A stretch of 64,000 nucleotides of DNA from Clostridium hydrogenum (lineage in GTDB: Bacteria > Bacillota > Clostridia > Clostridiales > Clostridiaceae): assembly GCF_021432385.1 (NCBI RefSeq), contig NZ_JAEACT010000003.1, positions 1,105,878-1,169,877 of the forward strand, in the 5' to 3' direction. Of the stretch, positions 53,771 through 63,995 are shown one piece after another. Numbering within the stretch: the first letter of the stretch is position 1; each line of letters starts with the position of its first letter. The position numbers were made by a program, and so were the translations under genes. Below the pieces are notes generated by a model. The model was not told the origin of the DNA. It did not search any database and saw only the letters and a list, made by a program, of their open reading frames with translations.

Positions 53771-53848
53771 GAATAAAGGTTCCTAATATTTAAATTGCAC
53801 TGTCACATAACTATATTAAAACAATTTGCAATAAGCATTCAACTTTTT

Positions 53849-54922
53849 TTATAGTTGATTATTTAATATAAATTGTTCTCTTAATCTTCTAAGTCCATTT
53901 TTTATAGCTCTTGCTCTAGCCTCGCCAATACCCTCTACATTATCAAGTTCTTCATAAGATGCTTCCATTATTCTTTTTAACTGACCAAAATGTTTAACCA
54001 TATTTTCTATAACATTAACTGGTATTCTAGATATTTTACTTGTCATTCTATATCCTCTAGGCGATATTAATGTATCTACCATTGGTACTCCACTATATCC
54101 TAAAGCCTTGGCTATTGATTCAAGATCTAAAAATTCTTCTGATGACATATTTTGAATTTGATTATAAATTTCATTGTAATCAGTTGCATTTTTACAATAA
54201 TCTCTTATTATGAAGATTCCATCCTGTTCTACATTTCTTATAAGTTCAATTAACTGCATGGAAATTAGTCTTCCTTCATTTCCTAATTCGCATATATACC
54301 TTTCAATTTCTGTAACAACCCTCATTACCATTTCTGTTCTTTGCACAGCTGTAACAACATCAAATAGCGTAGCTAAATCTTGAAATTCTAATAAATTTAA
54401 ATTATTTACTACCCTTTCCAAAACAGAAACATATTTGCCAAGGGTTTGAAGTGCTTGATTTGCCCTTGCAAGTATTATACTGCTATCTCTAAGTGCATAT
54501 TTTATATCTCCTTTATATATAGTTATTACATTTCTTCTTTGCGAAATAGCAACTACTATACTTCCTGTTTGTTTAGCTACCCTCTGTGCAGTTCTATGCC
54601 TAGTTCCTGTTTCAAATGTTGGAATTGATGAATCTGGTATAAGTTGAACATTTGCACTTAATATTCGCTTTAAATCACTGCTCAATACAATTGCACCATC
54701 CATTTTAGCAAGCTCATATATGTATGATGAACTATATTCAGAGTTTATCTTAAATCCTCCATCCATCATCTTTAAAATTTGCTCATTATCTCCTAAAACA
54801 ACAAGTCCGCCCGTTTTAGCTCTTAATATATTTTCAAGACCTTCCCTTAAAGCAGTACCAGGTGCCATAATTTTAAGTATATCCATAAGTCCTTTATCTT
54901 TTTTTAATCTTATATTATTCAC
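53849..54922 (-). CDS. disA: DNA integrity scanning protein, diadenylate cyclase
   Basis: The 357-residue protein has an N-terminal DAC domain with [11 protein letters not shown] (DGA motif, about 74-84) and [20 protein letters not shown] (RHR motif, about 103-122) that makes c-di-AMP from ATP, a helical linker, and a C-terminal helix-hairpin-helix domain ([20 protein letters not shown]) that binds branched DNA. Translation starts at GTG after GGGTGATG. It lies 12 nt past radA, so the two are cotranscribed. Confidence 0.95.
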   Translation of the reverse strand: MNNIRLKKDKGLMDILKIMAPGTALREGLENILRAKTGGLVVLGDNEQILKMMDGGFKINSEYSSSYIYELAKMDGAIVLSSDLKRILSANVQLIPDSSIPTFETGTRHRTAQRVAKQTGSIVVAISQRRNVITIYKGDIKYALRDSSIILARANQALQTLGKYVSVLERVVNNLNLLEFQDLATLFDVVTAVQRTEMVMRVVTEIERYICELGNEGRLISMQLIELIRNVEQDGIFIIRDYCKNATDYNEIYNQIQNMSSEEFLDLESIAKALGYSGVPMVDTLISPRGYRMTSKISRIPVNVIENMVKHFGQLKRIMEASYEELDNVEGIGEARARAIKNGLRRLREQFILNNQL

Positions 54923-54934
54923 AAATCATCACCC

Positions 54935-56281
54935 TTAAAACACTTTATTTATTGCTTCTTTCAATGAGGAAATACCTATACCCTTTATTTTATTATTTTT
55001 ATGGATATTTCTAGACGGTATAAGTATGTTTTCAAATCCCATTTTTTCAGCTTCATTTATCAATCTTTCACTAAAAGAAATAGGTCTTACTTCTCCTGTA
55101 AGTCCAACTTCTCCTACTGCAATAGTCTTATCTAATTTGATGGCTATGCCTTTAGCACTAGAAATTAATGCAAGCGCTATTCCAAGATCTCCATAAGTTC
55201 CCTCTATACTTAAGCCACCTACTACATTAACATACACATCACAATTATAAAAAGGTACTTTAAGTTTTTTTTCTAGTACAGCTAAAATTAGATTTAATCT
55301 AGAAATATCTATTCCAACCGCTGTCCTCCTTGGCATAACTGCATTTGTCTTAGAAACTAAAGCTTGAACTTCCACAAGTATTGGCCTGCTTCCCTCCATA
55401 ATCCCTATTACAACAGAGCCTTCCTGTTTAAAATTTGTCTCTTCTAAAAAAACACTTGATGGATTATGTATTTCGCCAAGACCATCTTCTAACATCTCAA
55501 AAACACCTATTTCACTAGTAGTTCCAAAACGATTTTTTACAGTTCTAAGTATTCTAAATTCTTCCGTTCTTTCTCCCTCAAAGGATAAAACCGTATCAAC
55601 TATATGTTCAAGTACCCTAGGTCCAGCAAGCTCACCTTGTTTTGTTACATGTGCTACAATAAAAAAAGGTATATTATTTGTTTTTGCTATTCTCATTATG
55701 TCATTTGCACATTCTCTAACCTGGGATACACTACCAGGTGCAGATGATATTGTTGACTTATACAAAGTCTGAATAGAATCAACTATTACAAATGCAGGCT
55801 TAATATTTTCTATTTGAACTTCAATAGTTTCCATATTTGTTTCAGCTAATATGTATATATTAGAAGAATTAACACTTAATCTGTCACTTCTCATTTTTAT
55901 CTGCTCTTCTGATTCTTCGCCTGAAATATATAAAACTTTACCATGTTTTGATGCAATTCCTTGGCAAGCTTGAAGCAGTAGTGTTGATTTACCTATTCCA
56001 GGTGCGCCAGATATCAATGTTATAGATCCCTTAACTAACCCGCCTCCTAATACTCTATTTAGTTCATTAATATTAGTATCATATCTTTCATATTCTCCTG
56101 ATTTTATACTATTTATACATTTAGGTTCATTTTTTATATTTACAGCTATTTTAGCCTTCTCTTCCTTCTTCTCTTCTTCTACAAAACTATTCCAATTATT
56201 GCAAGAAGGACATTTTCCAAGCCATTTTAAAGATTCATATCCGCATTTTTGACATACAAAATAGTTTTTAGTTTTTGCCAT
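54935..56281 (-). CDS. radA: DNA repair protein RadA (Sms)
   Basis: The 448-residue RecA-like helicase has an N-terminal zinc finger (CQKCGYESLKWLGKCPSC), Walker A ISGAPGIGKSTLLLQ (about 95-109), the KNRFG motif and a C-terminal Lon-like domain (about 300-440). It promotes branch migration in recombination. The ATG at 56281 after GGAGTGATAAG was chosen over 56317. A palindromic terminator separates it from clpC. Confidence 0.95.
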   Translation of the reverse strand: MAKTKNYFVCQKCGYESLKWLGKCPSCNNWNSFVEEEKKEEKAKIAVNIKNEPKCINSIKSGEYERYDTNINELNRVLGGGLVKGSITLISGAPGIGKSTLLLQACQGIASKHGKVLYISGEESEEQIKMRSDRLSVNSSNIYILAETNMETIEVQIENIKPAFVIVDSIQTLYKSTISSAPGSVSQVRECANDIMRIAKTNNIPFFIVAHVTKQGELAGPRVLEHIVDTVLSFEGERTEEFRILRTVKNRFGTTSEIGVFEMLEDGLGEIHNPSSVFLEETNFKQEGSVVIGIMEGSRPILVEVQALVSKTNAVMPRRTAVGIDISRLNLILAVLEKKLKVPFYNCDVYVNVVGGLSIEGTYGDLGIALALISSAKGIAIKLDKTIAVGEVGLTGEVRPISFSERLINEAEKMGFENILIPSRNIHKNNKIKGIGISSLKEAINKVF

Positions 56282-56345
56282 CTTATCACTCCATTTATAT
56301 ATACTATAATTATACATTATTTTTATATATTTTTGTTATTAAAAT

Positions 56346-56379
56346 AAAAACCTTAGAAAAAATTTTTTCTAAGGTTTTT
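56346..56379. terminator. Perfect palindrome after clpC
   Basis: Two 17-nt arms (56346-56362 and 56363-56379) are exact complements with AAAAAC and GTTTTT ends, giving a T tail on either strand. It should end the ctsR-mcsA-mcsB-clpC transcript before radA, or work on both strands. Confidence 0.75.
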
Positions 56380-56405
56380 AACTGTTAAAATATTATCAAT
56401 TGCTA

Positions 56406-58844
56406 TTAACTTTTTCTATTAAATGTTAACTCCTTATTTTCATCAACATTTACTACTATTTCATCTTCTTTATTTATTTTTCCCTCTAGTATTGCCTCCG
56501 CTATTTTATCCTCAATTGTTTTCATAATAGTCCTTCTTAAAGGTCTTGCTCCATAGGCCGGATCAAATCCCTTTTTTGCAAGTAAATTTTCTGCATTATC
56601 ATCAAAATGAATTGAAATATTTTGATCCTTAAGTCTTTTCTCAACAGATTCAAGCATAAGCTTTACAATTTGTCTTAAATCCCTTTCTTCAAGTTGATGG
56701 AATACTATTATATCATCTATTCTATTAAGGAATTCAGGTCTAAAGGAACGTTTAAGCTCATCCATTATATTTTCCTTCATCTTATCATATTGCTGTTTTT
56801 CTTCCTCGTTTGAAGTTGAAAATCCCATAGTTTTTTGCTTTTTTATTGTAGATGCACCTACATTTGATGTCATAATTATAATAGTGTTTTTAAAGTTAAC
56901 AGTTTTTCCTTTTCCATCTGTAAGTATTCCATCCTCCAATATTTGAAGAAGTATATTAAATACCTCTGGATGTGCTTTTTCTATTTCATCAAATAAAACT
57001 ACAGAATATGGCTTTCTACGTACTTTCTCTGTAAGCTGACCACCTTCATCGTATCCAACATATCCTGGAGGAGAACCTACAAGTCTTGATACAGTATGTT
57101 TCTCCATGTATTCAGACATATCTATTCTTATTATACTGTTTTCATCACCAAACATCGCTTCTGCCAATGCCTTTGATAGTTCAGTTTTTCCAACACCAGT
57201 TGGTCCTAAGAATATAAATGATCCTATTGGTCTTTTTGGATCCTTCAATCCAACCCTAGCTCTTCTCACAGCTCTAGCTACAGATTCAACTGCTTCACTT
57301 TGACCTATTACTCTTTTATGAAGTATTTCTTCAAGTTTTAAAAGTTTCTCTGCTTCCTTTTCAGTTAACTTTTCAACAGGAATATTAGTCCATTTTGCTA
57401 CTACTGAAGCAATTTGCTTTTCACCAACTATATGATTATCCACATCATTTTTAGCCTGCCAATTTTTCTTTAAATCTTCAAGCTTAGTCTTAAGTTCTTT
57501 TTCCTTATCTCTAAGATTAGCTGCTTTTTCAAAATCCTGAAGTCTTATTGCATCAGCTTTTTCTTTTGATGTCTTTTCAAGTTCTTCTTCTTGATTCTTA
57601 AGATCTGGAGGCGCTGTTAAGTTTTGTATTCTAACTTTTGCACCAGCTTCATCGATTAAATCAATAGCTTTATCTGGAAGATACCTATCTGTAATATATC
57701 TATCCGAAAGATTTACTGCTGCTTCTATAGCATCATCTGTAATTTTTACCCTGTGATGTGCTTCATATTTATCTCTAAGTCCTTTTAATATAAGGATTGC
57801 TTCTTCTTTAGTAGGTTCTCCTACCATTACAGGTTGAAATCTTCTTTCTAATGCAGCATCTTTTTCTATATATTTTCTGTATTCATCAATTGTAGTTGCA
57901 CCTATACATTGGATTTCACCCCTTGCAAGAGACGGTTTTAAAATATTTGATGCATCTATAGCACCTTCTGCTCCTCCTGCTCCAATAATAGTGTGAATTT
58001 CATCAATAAACAAAATTACATTGCCTGATTGCACTATTTCACCCATTACTTTTTTCAATCTGTCTTCAAATTCTCCCCTATACTTGGAACCTGCAACCAT
58101 TGAAGATACATCTAATGTAACAACTCTTTTATTCTTTAATATCTCTGGTATATTGCCTGCGACAATTTTCTGTGCCAATCCTTCTGCAATAGCAGTTTTA
58201 CCAACTCCAGGGTCTCCTATAAGACATGGATTATTTTTAGTTCTTCTACATAATATCTCTAATATTCTTTGAGTTTCATTATCTCTTCCTATTACAGGAT
58301 CAAGCTTACCTTCTCTAGCCATTTGAGTTAAATCTCTTCCGAACTGATCTAATGTTGGAGTTGCCGTTGAAGCGCTAGATGAATCATTTGAACTATCTGT
58401 AGTTCCTTCTCCTGTCATACTGTCTACAATATCCTTTCTAAGTTTTTCAAAATCTACTCCTAAATTTGCTAAAATAGTGAATGCAACACCTTCTCCTTCA
58501 CGTATTAGTGCAAGCAAAATATGCTCTGGAGTTATATAATTATGATTTAAATTTCTAGCTTCTAGCAAACTTAATTCTAGCAATCTTTTTGTTCTGGGCG
58601 TCAATGGAATTTCATTTCTATACAATTCCATATCTCCTTTTCCCTCATACTCTTCAACAAGATTTCTTACGTTTTCAATTTCTACACCCATTTTAGAAAG
58701 AATAACATTTGAGTTGCCTTCTTCTCTTAAAATTCCAAGTAATATGTGTTCTGTTCCAACATATCCATGCTTAAAATTTTGAGCTTCTTCCTGAGCATAG
58801 TATAGTATTTTTTGAGCTCGATCTGAAAATCTTCCAAACATCAT
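56406..58844 (-). CDS. clpC: ATP-dependent Clp protease ATPase subunit ClpC
   Basis: The 812-residue Hsp100 unfoldase has two N-domain repeats (about 1-145), AAA module 1 with [16 protein letters not shown] (about 205-220), a coiled M-domain with a UVR-like motif (about 415-470), AAA module 2 with [17 protein letters not shown], and a C-terminal sensor domain. It feeds proteins to ClpP, with McsB-marked substrates as known targets. It ends the ctsR operon, 14 nt from mcsB. Confidence 0.97.
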   Translation of the reverse strand: MMFGRFSDRAQKILYYAQEEAQNFKHGYVGTEHILLGILREEGNSNVILSKMGVEIENVRNLVEEYEGKGDMELYRNEIPLTPRTKRLLELSLLEARNLNHNYITPEHILLALIREGEGVAFTILANLGVDFEKLRKDIVDSMTGEGTTDSSNDSSSASTATPTLDQFGRDLTQMAREGKLDPVIGRDNETQRILEILCRRTKNNPCLIGDPGVGKTAIAEGLAQKIVAGNIPEILKNKRVVTLDVSSMVAGSKYRGEFEDRLKKVMGEIVQSGNVILFIDEIHTIIGAGGAEGAIDASNILKPSLARGEIQCIGATTIDEYRKYIEKDAALERRFQPVMVGEPTKEEAILILKGLRDKYEAHHRVKITDDAIEAAVNLSDRYITDRYLPDKAIDLIDEAGAKVRIQNLTAPPDLKNQEEELEKTSKEKADAIRLQDFEKAANLRDKEKELKTKLEDLKKNWQAKNDVDNHIVGEKQIASVVAKWTNIPVEKLTEKEAEKLLKLEEILHKRVIGQSEAVESVARAVRRARVGLKDPKRPIGSFIFLGPTGVGKTELSKALAEAMFGDENSIIRIDMSEYMEKHTVSRLVGSPPGYVGYDEGGQLTEKVRRKPYSVVLFDEIEKAHPEVFNILLQILEDGILTDGKGKTVNFKNTIIIMTSNVGASTIKKQKTMGFSTSNEEEKQQYDKMKENIMDELKRSFRPEFLNRIDDIIVFHQLEERDLRQIVKLMLESVEKRLKDQNISIHFDDNAENLLAKKGFDPAYGARPLRRTIMKTIEDKIAEAILEGKINKEDEIVVNVDENKELTFNRKS

Positions 58845-58858
58845 ATTAAATCACCTAC

Positions 58859-59881
58859 CTATTTTAAACTTTCTTTTACGTATTCTGCACGTTTTATATT
58901 TTCTTCTTGTATTGACATATTATTATTGCAATTTTTTCTAATTGCAGCCCTTTGAGTAGTAACAATAAGTGAATCAAGTAAATGAATATTCACATCACTT
59001 ATTAATCCCATTTCTATTCCCATTCTTACGTTGGAAATTAAATTTAAGCATTCACTTGAATCTAAAATCACAGCATTTTTTAATATTCCAAGTGATCTAA
59101 AAATCTTATCCTCTAGTTCATATTTGTATTTCTTATATATCTGCTCTCTACATAAGTTCTCTTGATTTATTATTTGCTCAATAACAGCTTTTAAATTTGA
59201 TATTATATCTTCCTCTTTTATGCCCAATGTAACTTGATTTGATACTTGATATAAACTTCCAGTAGCTGCTGAACCTTCACCAAAAAGTCCTCTTATTGTT
59301 ATTCCTATTTGGGTTAACGCATTTAATATTCCACTCATCTCTTTATTCATAGACAGTGAAGGAAGGTGTATCATAACAGATGCTCGCATTCCAGTACCCA
59401 AATTAGTTGGACATGCTGTTAAATACCCTAGTTTTTCATCAAATGCATAATCAACATTTTGCTCTAGTAAATCATCCACCTTATCAAGCTCTTCATATGC
59501 CTTTTTTAAATTAAAACCTCCTGTTATTCCCTGAAGCCTTATATGATCCTCCTCATTTAGCATTATACTTATAGTTTCATTATCATTTAATATAAATGCG
59601 GATTTATCCCTATTTTCTATTAGTTTTTTACTTATCAAGTGCTTTTCAAGAAACTCTACATTTGAATTGTTATCATTTTCCCACAAATGTATACATCTAA
59701 ATTTTTCTTTTGCATATGAATTTTCGGAAAACTTATTACTAATGTCATCTATTACCTTTCTTCCTTCTTCATTTGATAACTTATCTGGGAAAGGAACAGT
59801 TTTTAAATTTCTTGCAAGCCTTATCCTACTTGATAATACTAGTCCAGTATCATTTTCATTGCTATTAAGCCAATTTTCCAT
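58859..59881 (-). CDS. mcsB: Protein arginine kinase
   Basis: The 340-residue guanidino kinase starts MENWLNSNENDTGLVLSSRI; the long open frame upstream (to 59965) overlaps mcsA and is not preferred. LSSRIRLARNL, the active-site Cys region YLTACPTNLGTGMRASVMIH (Cys about 167) and VTLGIKEEDI are present. It phosphorylates arginines, inactivates CtsR and tags proteins for ClpCP. It starts 1 nt after the mcsA stop. Confidence 0.94.
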   Translation of the reverse strand: MENWLNSNENDTGLVLSSRIRLARNLKTVPFPDKLSNEEGRKVIDDISNKFSENSYAKEKFRCIHLWENDNNSNVEFLEKHLISKKLIENRDKSAFILNDNETISIMLNEEDHIRLQGITGGFNLKKAYEELDKVDDLLEQNVDYAFDEKLGYLTACPTNLGTGMRASVMIHLPSLSMNKEMSGILNALTQIGITIRGLFGEGSAATGSLYQVSNQVTLGIKEEDIISNLKAVIEQIINQENLCREQIYKKYKYELEDKIFRSLGILKNAVILDSSECLNLISNVRMGIEMGLISDVNIHLLDSLIVTTQRAAIRKNCNNNMSIQEENIKRAEYVKESLK

Positions 59882-59882
59882 A

Positions 59883-60410
59883 TTACTTTTCATCTCCTTC
59901 AGCATTCTGAAGTTTTCTAATTTGGTCTCTATAAACCGCAGCTTTTTCATACTCCTCATCGTCAATAGCTTTTTTAAGCTTTTCAGTTAATTCATCTATC
60001 TTTTTTCTTTCAATAATTTGATATCCAGATTTCTTAGGTATCTTTCCAATATGATTAACATTGCCCTGTACTCTATTTATGACCGGTTCTATCATCGATG
60101 CAAAACTTTTATAACACTCACTGCACCCAAGGAGACCTTTTTGCTTAAATTCATTGTACGTGGTTCCACAATTTTCACATCTTATCTCTGTTGATTTAAC
60201 ATCTGGATAAGAAGTCCCCATATAGTCCATTAAACCACTCAATATATTTTGAAATGAAAAAGGTGAAATAAATTGCATATCCGAATTAATATTGACTCCC
60301 TCTACCTGTTTAGCACATTTTTCACAAATATGCATTTCCTTCTTTTGACCGTTTATTATTTTTGTTATATGCACATTGGCCTCATTTTTATGACATATTT
60401 CACATACCAT
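59883..60410 (-). CDS. mcsA: McsA, activator of the McsB arginine kinase
   Basis: The 175-residue protein has four CxxC zinc motifs (CEICH, CEKC, CENC, CSEC) in the first 105 residues and a C-terminal UVR domain (IDELTEKLKKAIDDEEYEKA, about 133-165). It stimulates McsB and links it to ClpC. The ATG at 60410 was chosen over a GTG at 60422 that lies within the Shine-Dalgarno region. Confidence 0.93.
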   Translation of the reverse strand: MVCEICHKNEANVHITKIINGQKKEMHICEKCAKQVEGVNINSDMQFISPFSFQNILSGLMDYMGTSYPDVKSTEIRCENCGTTYNEFKQKGLLGCSECYKSFASMIEPVINRVQGNVNHIGKIPKKSGYQIIERKKIDELTEKLKKAIDDEEYEKAAVYRDQIRKLQNAEGDEK

Positions 60411-60434
60411 ATATACCACCACCCTTTTTAATCT

Positions 60435-60890
60435 TTACATTACTATGACTAATATTATTGATTTCAAAATATCAGCCCTTACTTTATTTCTATCATCCAC
60501 AACTCGCCCTAAGGTTCTGTCATTTATGGCCATTTTTATTATATTAGCTTCCCTTTCTGTTATTAAATTCATATCAAGAATAGCCTCTATAATTCCAATT
60601 CCAGCATTATAAGTTATATTATCACCAATTTTTTCTATTATAATATCCATAATGGGCTTTTTTTCATCATAATAAATTCTTTTTATTTTAATGCAACCAC
60701 CACCACCTCTTTTACTTTCTATGTAATAACCTTTATCTGTAGTAAATCTTGTAGTTAATACATAATTTATTTGAGAAGGGGCACAACTAAAATGGTTTGC
60801 TAACTCATTTCTTTGTATCTCAAGTTCATTTTCATTTGTTTCATCCATCATTTCTTTTAAAAAAGCTTCAATAACATCTGATAGTCTCAT
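60435..60890 (-). CDS. ctsR: Transcriptional repressor CtsR
   Basis: The 151-residue class III heat-shock repressor has the winged helix-turn-helix (QRNELANHFSCAPSQINYVL, then TRFTTDKGYYIESKRGGGG, where the glycine-rich tip acts as a temperature sensor) and a C-terminal dimerisation domain. It begins the ctsR-mcsA-mcsB-clpC operon and has its own operator upstream. Confidence 0.96.
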   Translation of the reverse strand: MRLSDVIEAFLKEMMDETNENELEIQRNELANHFSCAPSQINYVLTTRFTTDKGYYIESKRGGGGCIKIKRIYYDEKKPIMDIIIEKIGDNITYNAGIGIIEAILDMNLITEREANIIKMAINDRTLGRVVDDRNKVRADILKSIILVIVM

Positions 60891-60909
60891 GCAAGCTCTC
60901 CTCTTTTAC

Positions 60910-60958
60910 CTTTGACTTTCTTTGACTTTATTATATAGCATAATTTTCTAAATTGCAA
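60910..60958 (-). promoter_or_regulatory. ctsR promoter with CtsR operator
   Basis: TTGCAA (60953-60958) and TATAAT (60930-60935) have a 17-nt spacer. Immediately downstream the direct repeat AGTCAAAG-N2-AGTCAAAG (60910-60927) matches the known CtsR box of tandem GGTCAAA-type heptads. Binding there would block the start site, giving autoregulation. Confidence 0.93.
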
Positions 60959-61052
60959 GTATAAAACACTTAGCACAAAAAATATTTTTCGGTTAGTACA
61001 GAAGCTTTAACTTGCATAAAAAAAGTATGCGAATCAATAAACCTATTACCCA

Positions 61053-61562
61053 TTAATCTTCTCTCGCATATAATGCAATTTTGTCACGATACATTTTGTA
61101 ACGTTCCTTTATAACTATTTTATTGTTTAAACATAATTCATCTAATTCATTTAGAGTAACAAATCTTGCTTCGGTTACTTCTTCCTCTTGCAATACTAAA
61201 CTGTCTATATCTACATCCTTGTTGACGATATATGTATCTACAAACCTATCATCCAAACGAATACTATGCATTAAAATAAGTTCCTTGGAAGTTGCCTTAA
61301 TACCAACTTCTTCTTCTAATTCTCTTAATGCGCCAGTTATACTATCTTCACCTATAATAACTGAACCACCTGTACACTCCCAAAGGCCACCAAATTTTTT
61401 ATTAGGATGTCTTTTATCTATAAGTATTTTGCCATCTTTATTTATAGTCCAAATATCAACGACTATATGATATTCACCTTTTGAAAGAGGTACACCTCTT
61501 GTATGTATCTTATTTAGCGGTTTTCTATATTTATCATACAAATCCCATAATTCACTCATTTT
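61053..61562 (-). CDS. Nudix hydrolase
   Basis: The 169-residue protein has the Nudix box GGSVIIGEDSITGALREL followed by EEEVGI (about residues 62-86), with the catalytic REXXEE glutamates intact. The ATG at 61562 after GGAGGT was chosen over a TTG at 61571. The N-terminus (SELWDLYDKYRKPLNKIH) and HxxxDI pattern resemble the IDI-like/YfcD Nudix group. The substrate cannot be told. Confidence 0.88.
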   Translation of the reverse strand, partial: KMSELWDLYDKYRKPLNKIHTRGVPLSKGEYHIVVDIWTINKDGKILIDKRHPNKKFGGLWECTGGSVIIGEDSITGALRELEEEVGIKATSKELILMHSIRLDDRFVDTYIVNKDVDIDSLVLQEEEVTEARFVTLNELDELCLNNKIVIKERYKMYRDKIALYARED

Positions 61563-61571
61563 TACCTCCAA

Positions 61572-61783
61572 AACAAAAGTTTATTATTTTGGATAATATA
61601 CTGTCTTTAAAGAACCTTTCTAAATCTGTACATTTCATTCTTTATTTACATATAAATTTTGTAATGCAAATTTATTTAAAATTGTACAGAAATAGATCTG
61701 TAGTGGAATTATCAAAATAACATGAGGCAGGTGCGTTAAAAAATATGTGTTATTATATGAGTGTCTAAGAAACTTTTTATTTG
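61572..61783. other. Upstream region of the Nudix gene
   Basis: AT-rich non-coding sequence without a clear promoter, hairpin or repeat. It should hold the Nudix promoter. It leads into the palindromic region starting at 61784. Confidence 0.4.
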
Positions 61784-61831
61784 GCTATGCTTTAAATAAG
61801 TGTTGATTTTCACACTTATTTAAAGCATAGC
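61784..61831. repeat. Family C hairpin, 20-bp perfect stem
   Basis: The arms at 61784-61803 and 61812-61831 are perfect complements with an 8-nt loop. The arm sequence (GCTATGCTTTAAATAAGTGT) resembles the outer arms of the 210-bp palindrome that begins 16 nt later. The T tail is weak, so it does not look like an ordinary terminator. Confidence 0.75.
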
Positions 61832-61847
61832 TTCCTTTAGTATATTG

Positions 61848-62057
61848 GGCTATTTTTAAAAGAATGTTGATGTGATGCGTTGGCTTTTATGGACTCTTAG
61901 GATTGCTCGTTTATAATTTGCGTAATTTTGACTAGGACGGTCAAAGCCATTTAGGCATCAGGACGATGCATCTAAATGGGTAGCAAATTATAAACATGCA
62001 ATTCTTAGAGTCCATTAATTCCATAAGCTCATATCAACATTCTTTTAAAACATAGCC
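61848..62057. repeat. Family C 210-bp imperfect palindrome
   Basis: The outer arms (61848-61876 and 62031-62057) match over about 27 positions with one bulge and one mismatch. Middle arms beginning ATGGACTCTTAG (61889) and ending CTAAGAGTCCAT pair over about 33 positions, and an inner ATTTAG..CTAAAT pair closes a small loop. The whole folds into one long hairpin. It has no reading frame of note. Confidence 0.75.
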
Positions 62058-62172
62058 TTTTATTTAAGATTTCCAGATACTCGTAGATTACATTATTTTT
62101 ATTGTGCATGTCCCATGTTATTTAATTTTAAACTATTCTTTGATTCGCAATATTTAAGTGATGTAACTATTC

Positions 62173-63129
62173 CTAGTTATTCTTAGCTTCTAATAAGGCA
62201 AGTGCTACTGCACCTATAACTCCAGCATCTGTTCCTAATCCAGCTGGAATAATTTCACATGCATCAGCCATAGCTTTAAAACATCTTGTATTTACTACTT
62301 CTCTAACTTTTTCAAATACTATATCTCCGCCTTTGCTAACTCCACCACCTATTATAACCTTTTCAGGATCAAATGTGCTTACAATATTAGCTACGCATAT
62401 TCCAAGATAATTTAAACATTTATCTAATATTTCTTTAGCTACTTTATCACCTTTTTTAGCCTCTACAAAAACTTCATATGAAGTTACATCTTTATATTGT
62501 TTAAGTGACGTATCCGCTCCACCTTCAATTGCTTCTTTTGCTCTATTTCCAATAGCTGTTCCAGATGCAAGAGCCTCTGCACAACCATAATTTCCACAAT
62601 TACATCTTGGTCCATCTTCAACTAATGTTGTATGTCCAACCTCAAGTGCATTACACGTATTTCCTCTATATATATTTCCATTTATTATTGCTCCGCCGCC
62701 GATTCCAGTACTAACTGTAATAAATACCATATTTTTAGTACCCTTTCCAGCTCCAAATACATACTCTCCTATTGCAGCAACATTAGCATCATTATCAAGA
62801 TATGTATCTATTCCAAATTTCTCTTTTATTGGCTGAACTAATGAAAAATTCTTAAAAGGCAAATTAGGAGTTGTTATTATTATTCCCTTTTTAGCATCTA
62901 AAGGTCCAGGAGAACCTATTCCTATTGATTTAATTTCATTTGACACTTTATTACTATCACTCATAACTTTTGTTATTACTTCAATTATCCTATTAAGAAC
63001 AGCTTTTTCTCCCTCTATAGCTAAAGTTGGCACTGTGTGCTTGGCTAAAACCTTTCCATCCAAATCAGCAATGGCTCCGCTTATTTTAGTCCCACCTAAA
63101 TCTATTCCTATAACATATTTCTTGTCCAT
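62173..63129 (-). CDS. glcK: ROK-family glucokinase
   Basis: The 318-residue sugar kinase starts MDKKYVIGIDLGGTKISGAI (ATP loop). DNDANVAAIGEYVFGAG (catalytic Asp about 106), the substrate/zinc region LEVGHTTLVEDGPRCNCGNY followed by GCAEALASG, and GGGVSKGGDIV are present. The ROK zinc motif CxCGxxGCxE is intact. The ATG at 63129 after GGAGG was chosen over the open frame to 63219. The residues favour glucose, but other hexoses are possible. Confidence 0.92.
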   Translation of the reverse strand: MDKKYVIGIDLGGTKISGAIADLDGKVLAKHTVPTLAIEGEKAVLNRIIEVITKVMSDSNKVSNEIKSIGIGSPGPLDAKKGIIITTPNLPFKNFSLVQPIKEKFGIDTYLDNDANVAAIGEYVFGAGKGTKNMVFITVSTGIGGGAIINGNIYRGNTCNALEVGHTTLVEDGPRCNCGNYGCAEALASGTAIGNRAKEAIEGGADTSLKQYKDVTSYEVFVEAKKGDKVAKEILDKCLNYLGICVANIVSTFDPEKVIIGGGVSKGGDIVFEKVREVVNTRCFKAMADACEIIPAGLGTDAGVIGAVALALLEAKNN

Positions 63130-63308
63130 TTCTTTTCCTCCAAAACATATATAATTCAATAATATTATAACATATAATACATTCATATCTACCATAAAAT
63201 TTAATTTACTATTCCACATTTGTTAATTATTATAAATACTTTGTGGATAAAATGTAATCTCACACTAATATTATTTAATTGTAACTTTTAAATATTGCCA
63301 ACCAAAAA

Positions 63309-63380
63309 ACAGAGTACGGAGTACAGAGTACAAAGTACAGTGAAGGAAGGTAAATCATCCTTAACTGTACTCTAGTCTAA
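63309..63380. repeat. Family B heptamer-repeat element, copy B5 (short)
   Basis: AGAGTAC heptamers (63310-63338) precede GTGAAGGAAGGTAAATCATCC and a short TGTACTCTAG right arm. The usual AT-rich core is missing. It lies in the 63130-63451 gap upstream of glcK, where I see nothing else. Confidence 0.75.
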
Positions 63381-63451
63381 CTGCTTCGCAATAATTATAA
63401 AATGCTATTTAGTATTTTTTAATGTTACAGTCCTATTATGGCTTATTTTGT

Positions 63452-63688
63452 TTACATACTCTTAAATGCCTCAATGGAACATTTTCCATCTTCCTTACCA
63501 CTTGTATCAATTATACTGAACTTGCTGGTTTTTAGCATATTACATATTATATCTATATTCTCTTTATCCCCTTTTTCTATTGATATAGTAAATTTATCAT
63601 TTTTATTGATAAGTTCCATGTAGTCATGTATACTGCTATAATCACTTAATTTTACTCTTCCACTTACATCTAAATGATATTGTGCCAT
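63452..63688 (-). CDS. Small conserved-looking protein of unknown function
   Basis: The 78-residue product (starting MAQYHLDVSGRVKLSDYSSI) has no signal peptide, membrane helix or cysteine pair; the one Cys pair is distant. A good Shine-Dalgarno (GGGGAGAATTAA) and mixed alpha/beta composition support a real gene. I do not recognise a family. It sits between glcK and tRNA-Asn with no cotranscribed neighbour. Confidence 0.7.
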   Translation of the reverse strand: MAQYHLDVSGRVKLSDYSSIHDYMELINKNDKFTISIEKGDKENIDIICNMLKTSKFSIIDTSGKEDGKCSIEAFKSM

Positions 63689-63822
63689 TTAATTCTCCCC
63701 TTTTTATGTTCTTTTAAATATTTTTTGCATTTAATATATAAATATACATCAAGTTATTATTTATGTACTAAATTTATTTATATAAGGACATAATTATGGG
63801 AAATTCTATGTACACAATAAAG

Positions 63823-63852
63823 CTGTGGCACAAAATTATGTTAGTGCCACAG
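63823..63852. terminator. Hairpin upstream of the small gene
   Basis: Perfect 9-bp arms CTGTGGCAC (63823-63831) and GTGCCACAG (63844-63852) with a 12-nt loop. The flanks are moderately T-rich on both strands. It may be a second terminator after tRNA-Asn. Confidence 0.5.
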
Positions 63853-63873
63853 GACCTTTTAATAAAAATAAAA

Positions 63874-63904
63874 AAAACACCGTACATAACGTACACAGTG
63901 TTTT
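63874..63904 (-). terminator. Terminator after tRNA-Asn
   Basis: AAAACAC at one side and GTGTTTT at the other close a stem with GTAC pairs inside, and eight T follow on the minus strand. It lies about 17 nt past the tRNA. Confidence 0.65.
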
Positions 63905-63920
63905 ACTCAAAAAATAAAAA

Positions 63921-63995
<75 letters not shown>

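Noticed and set aside
61784..62057. Family C region as an insertion sequence
   Set aside because: There is no transposase frame within or beside it; at most it is a non-autonomous element.
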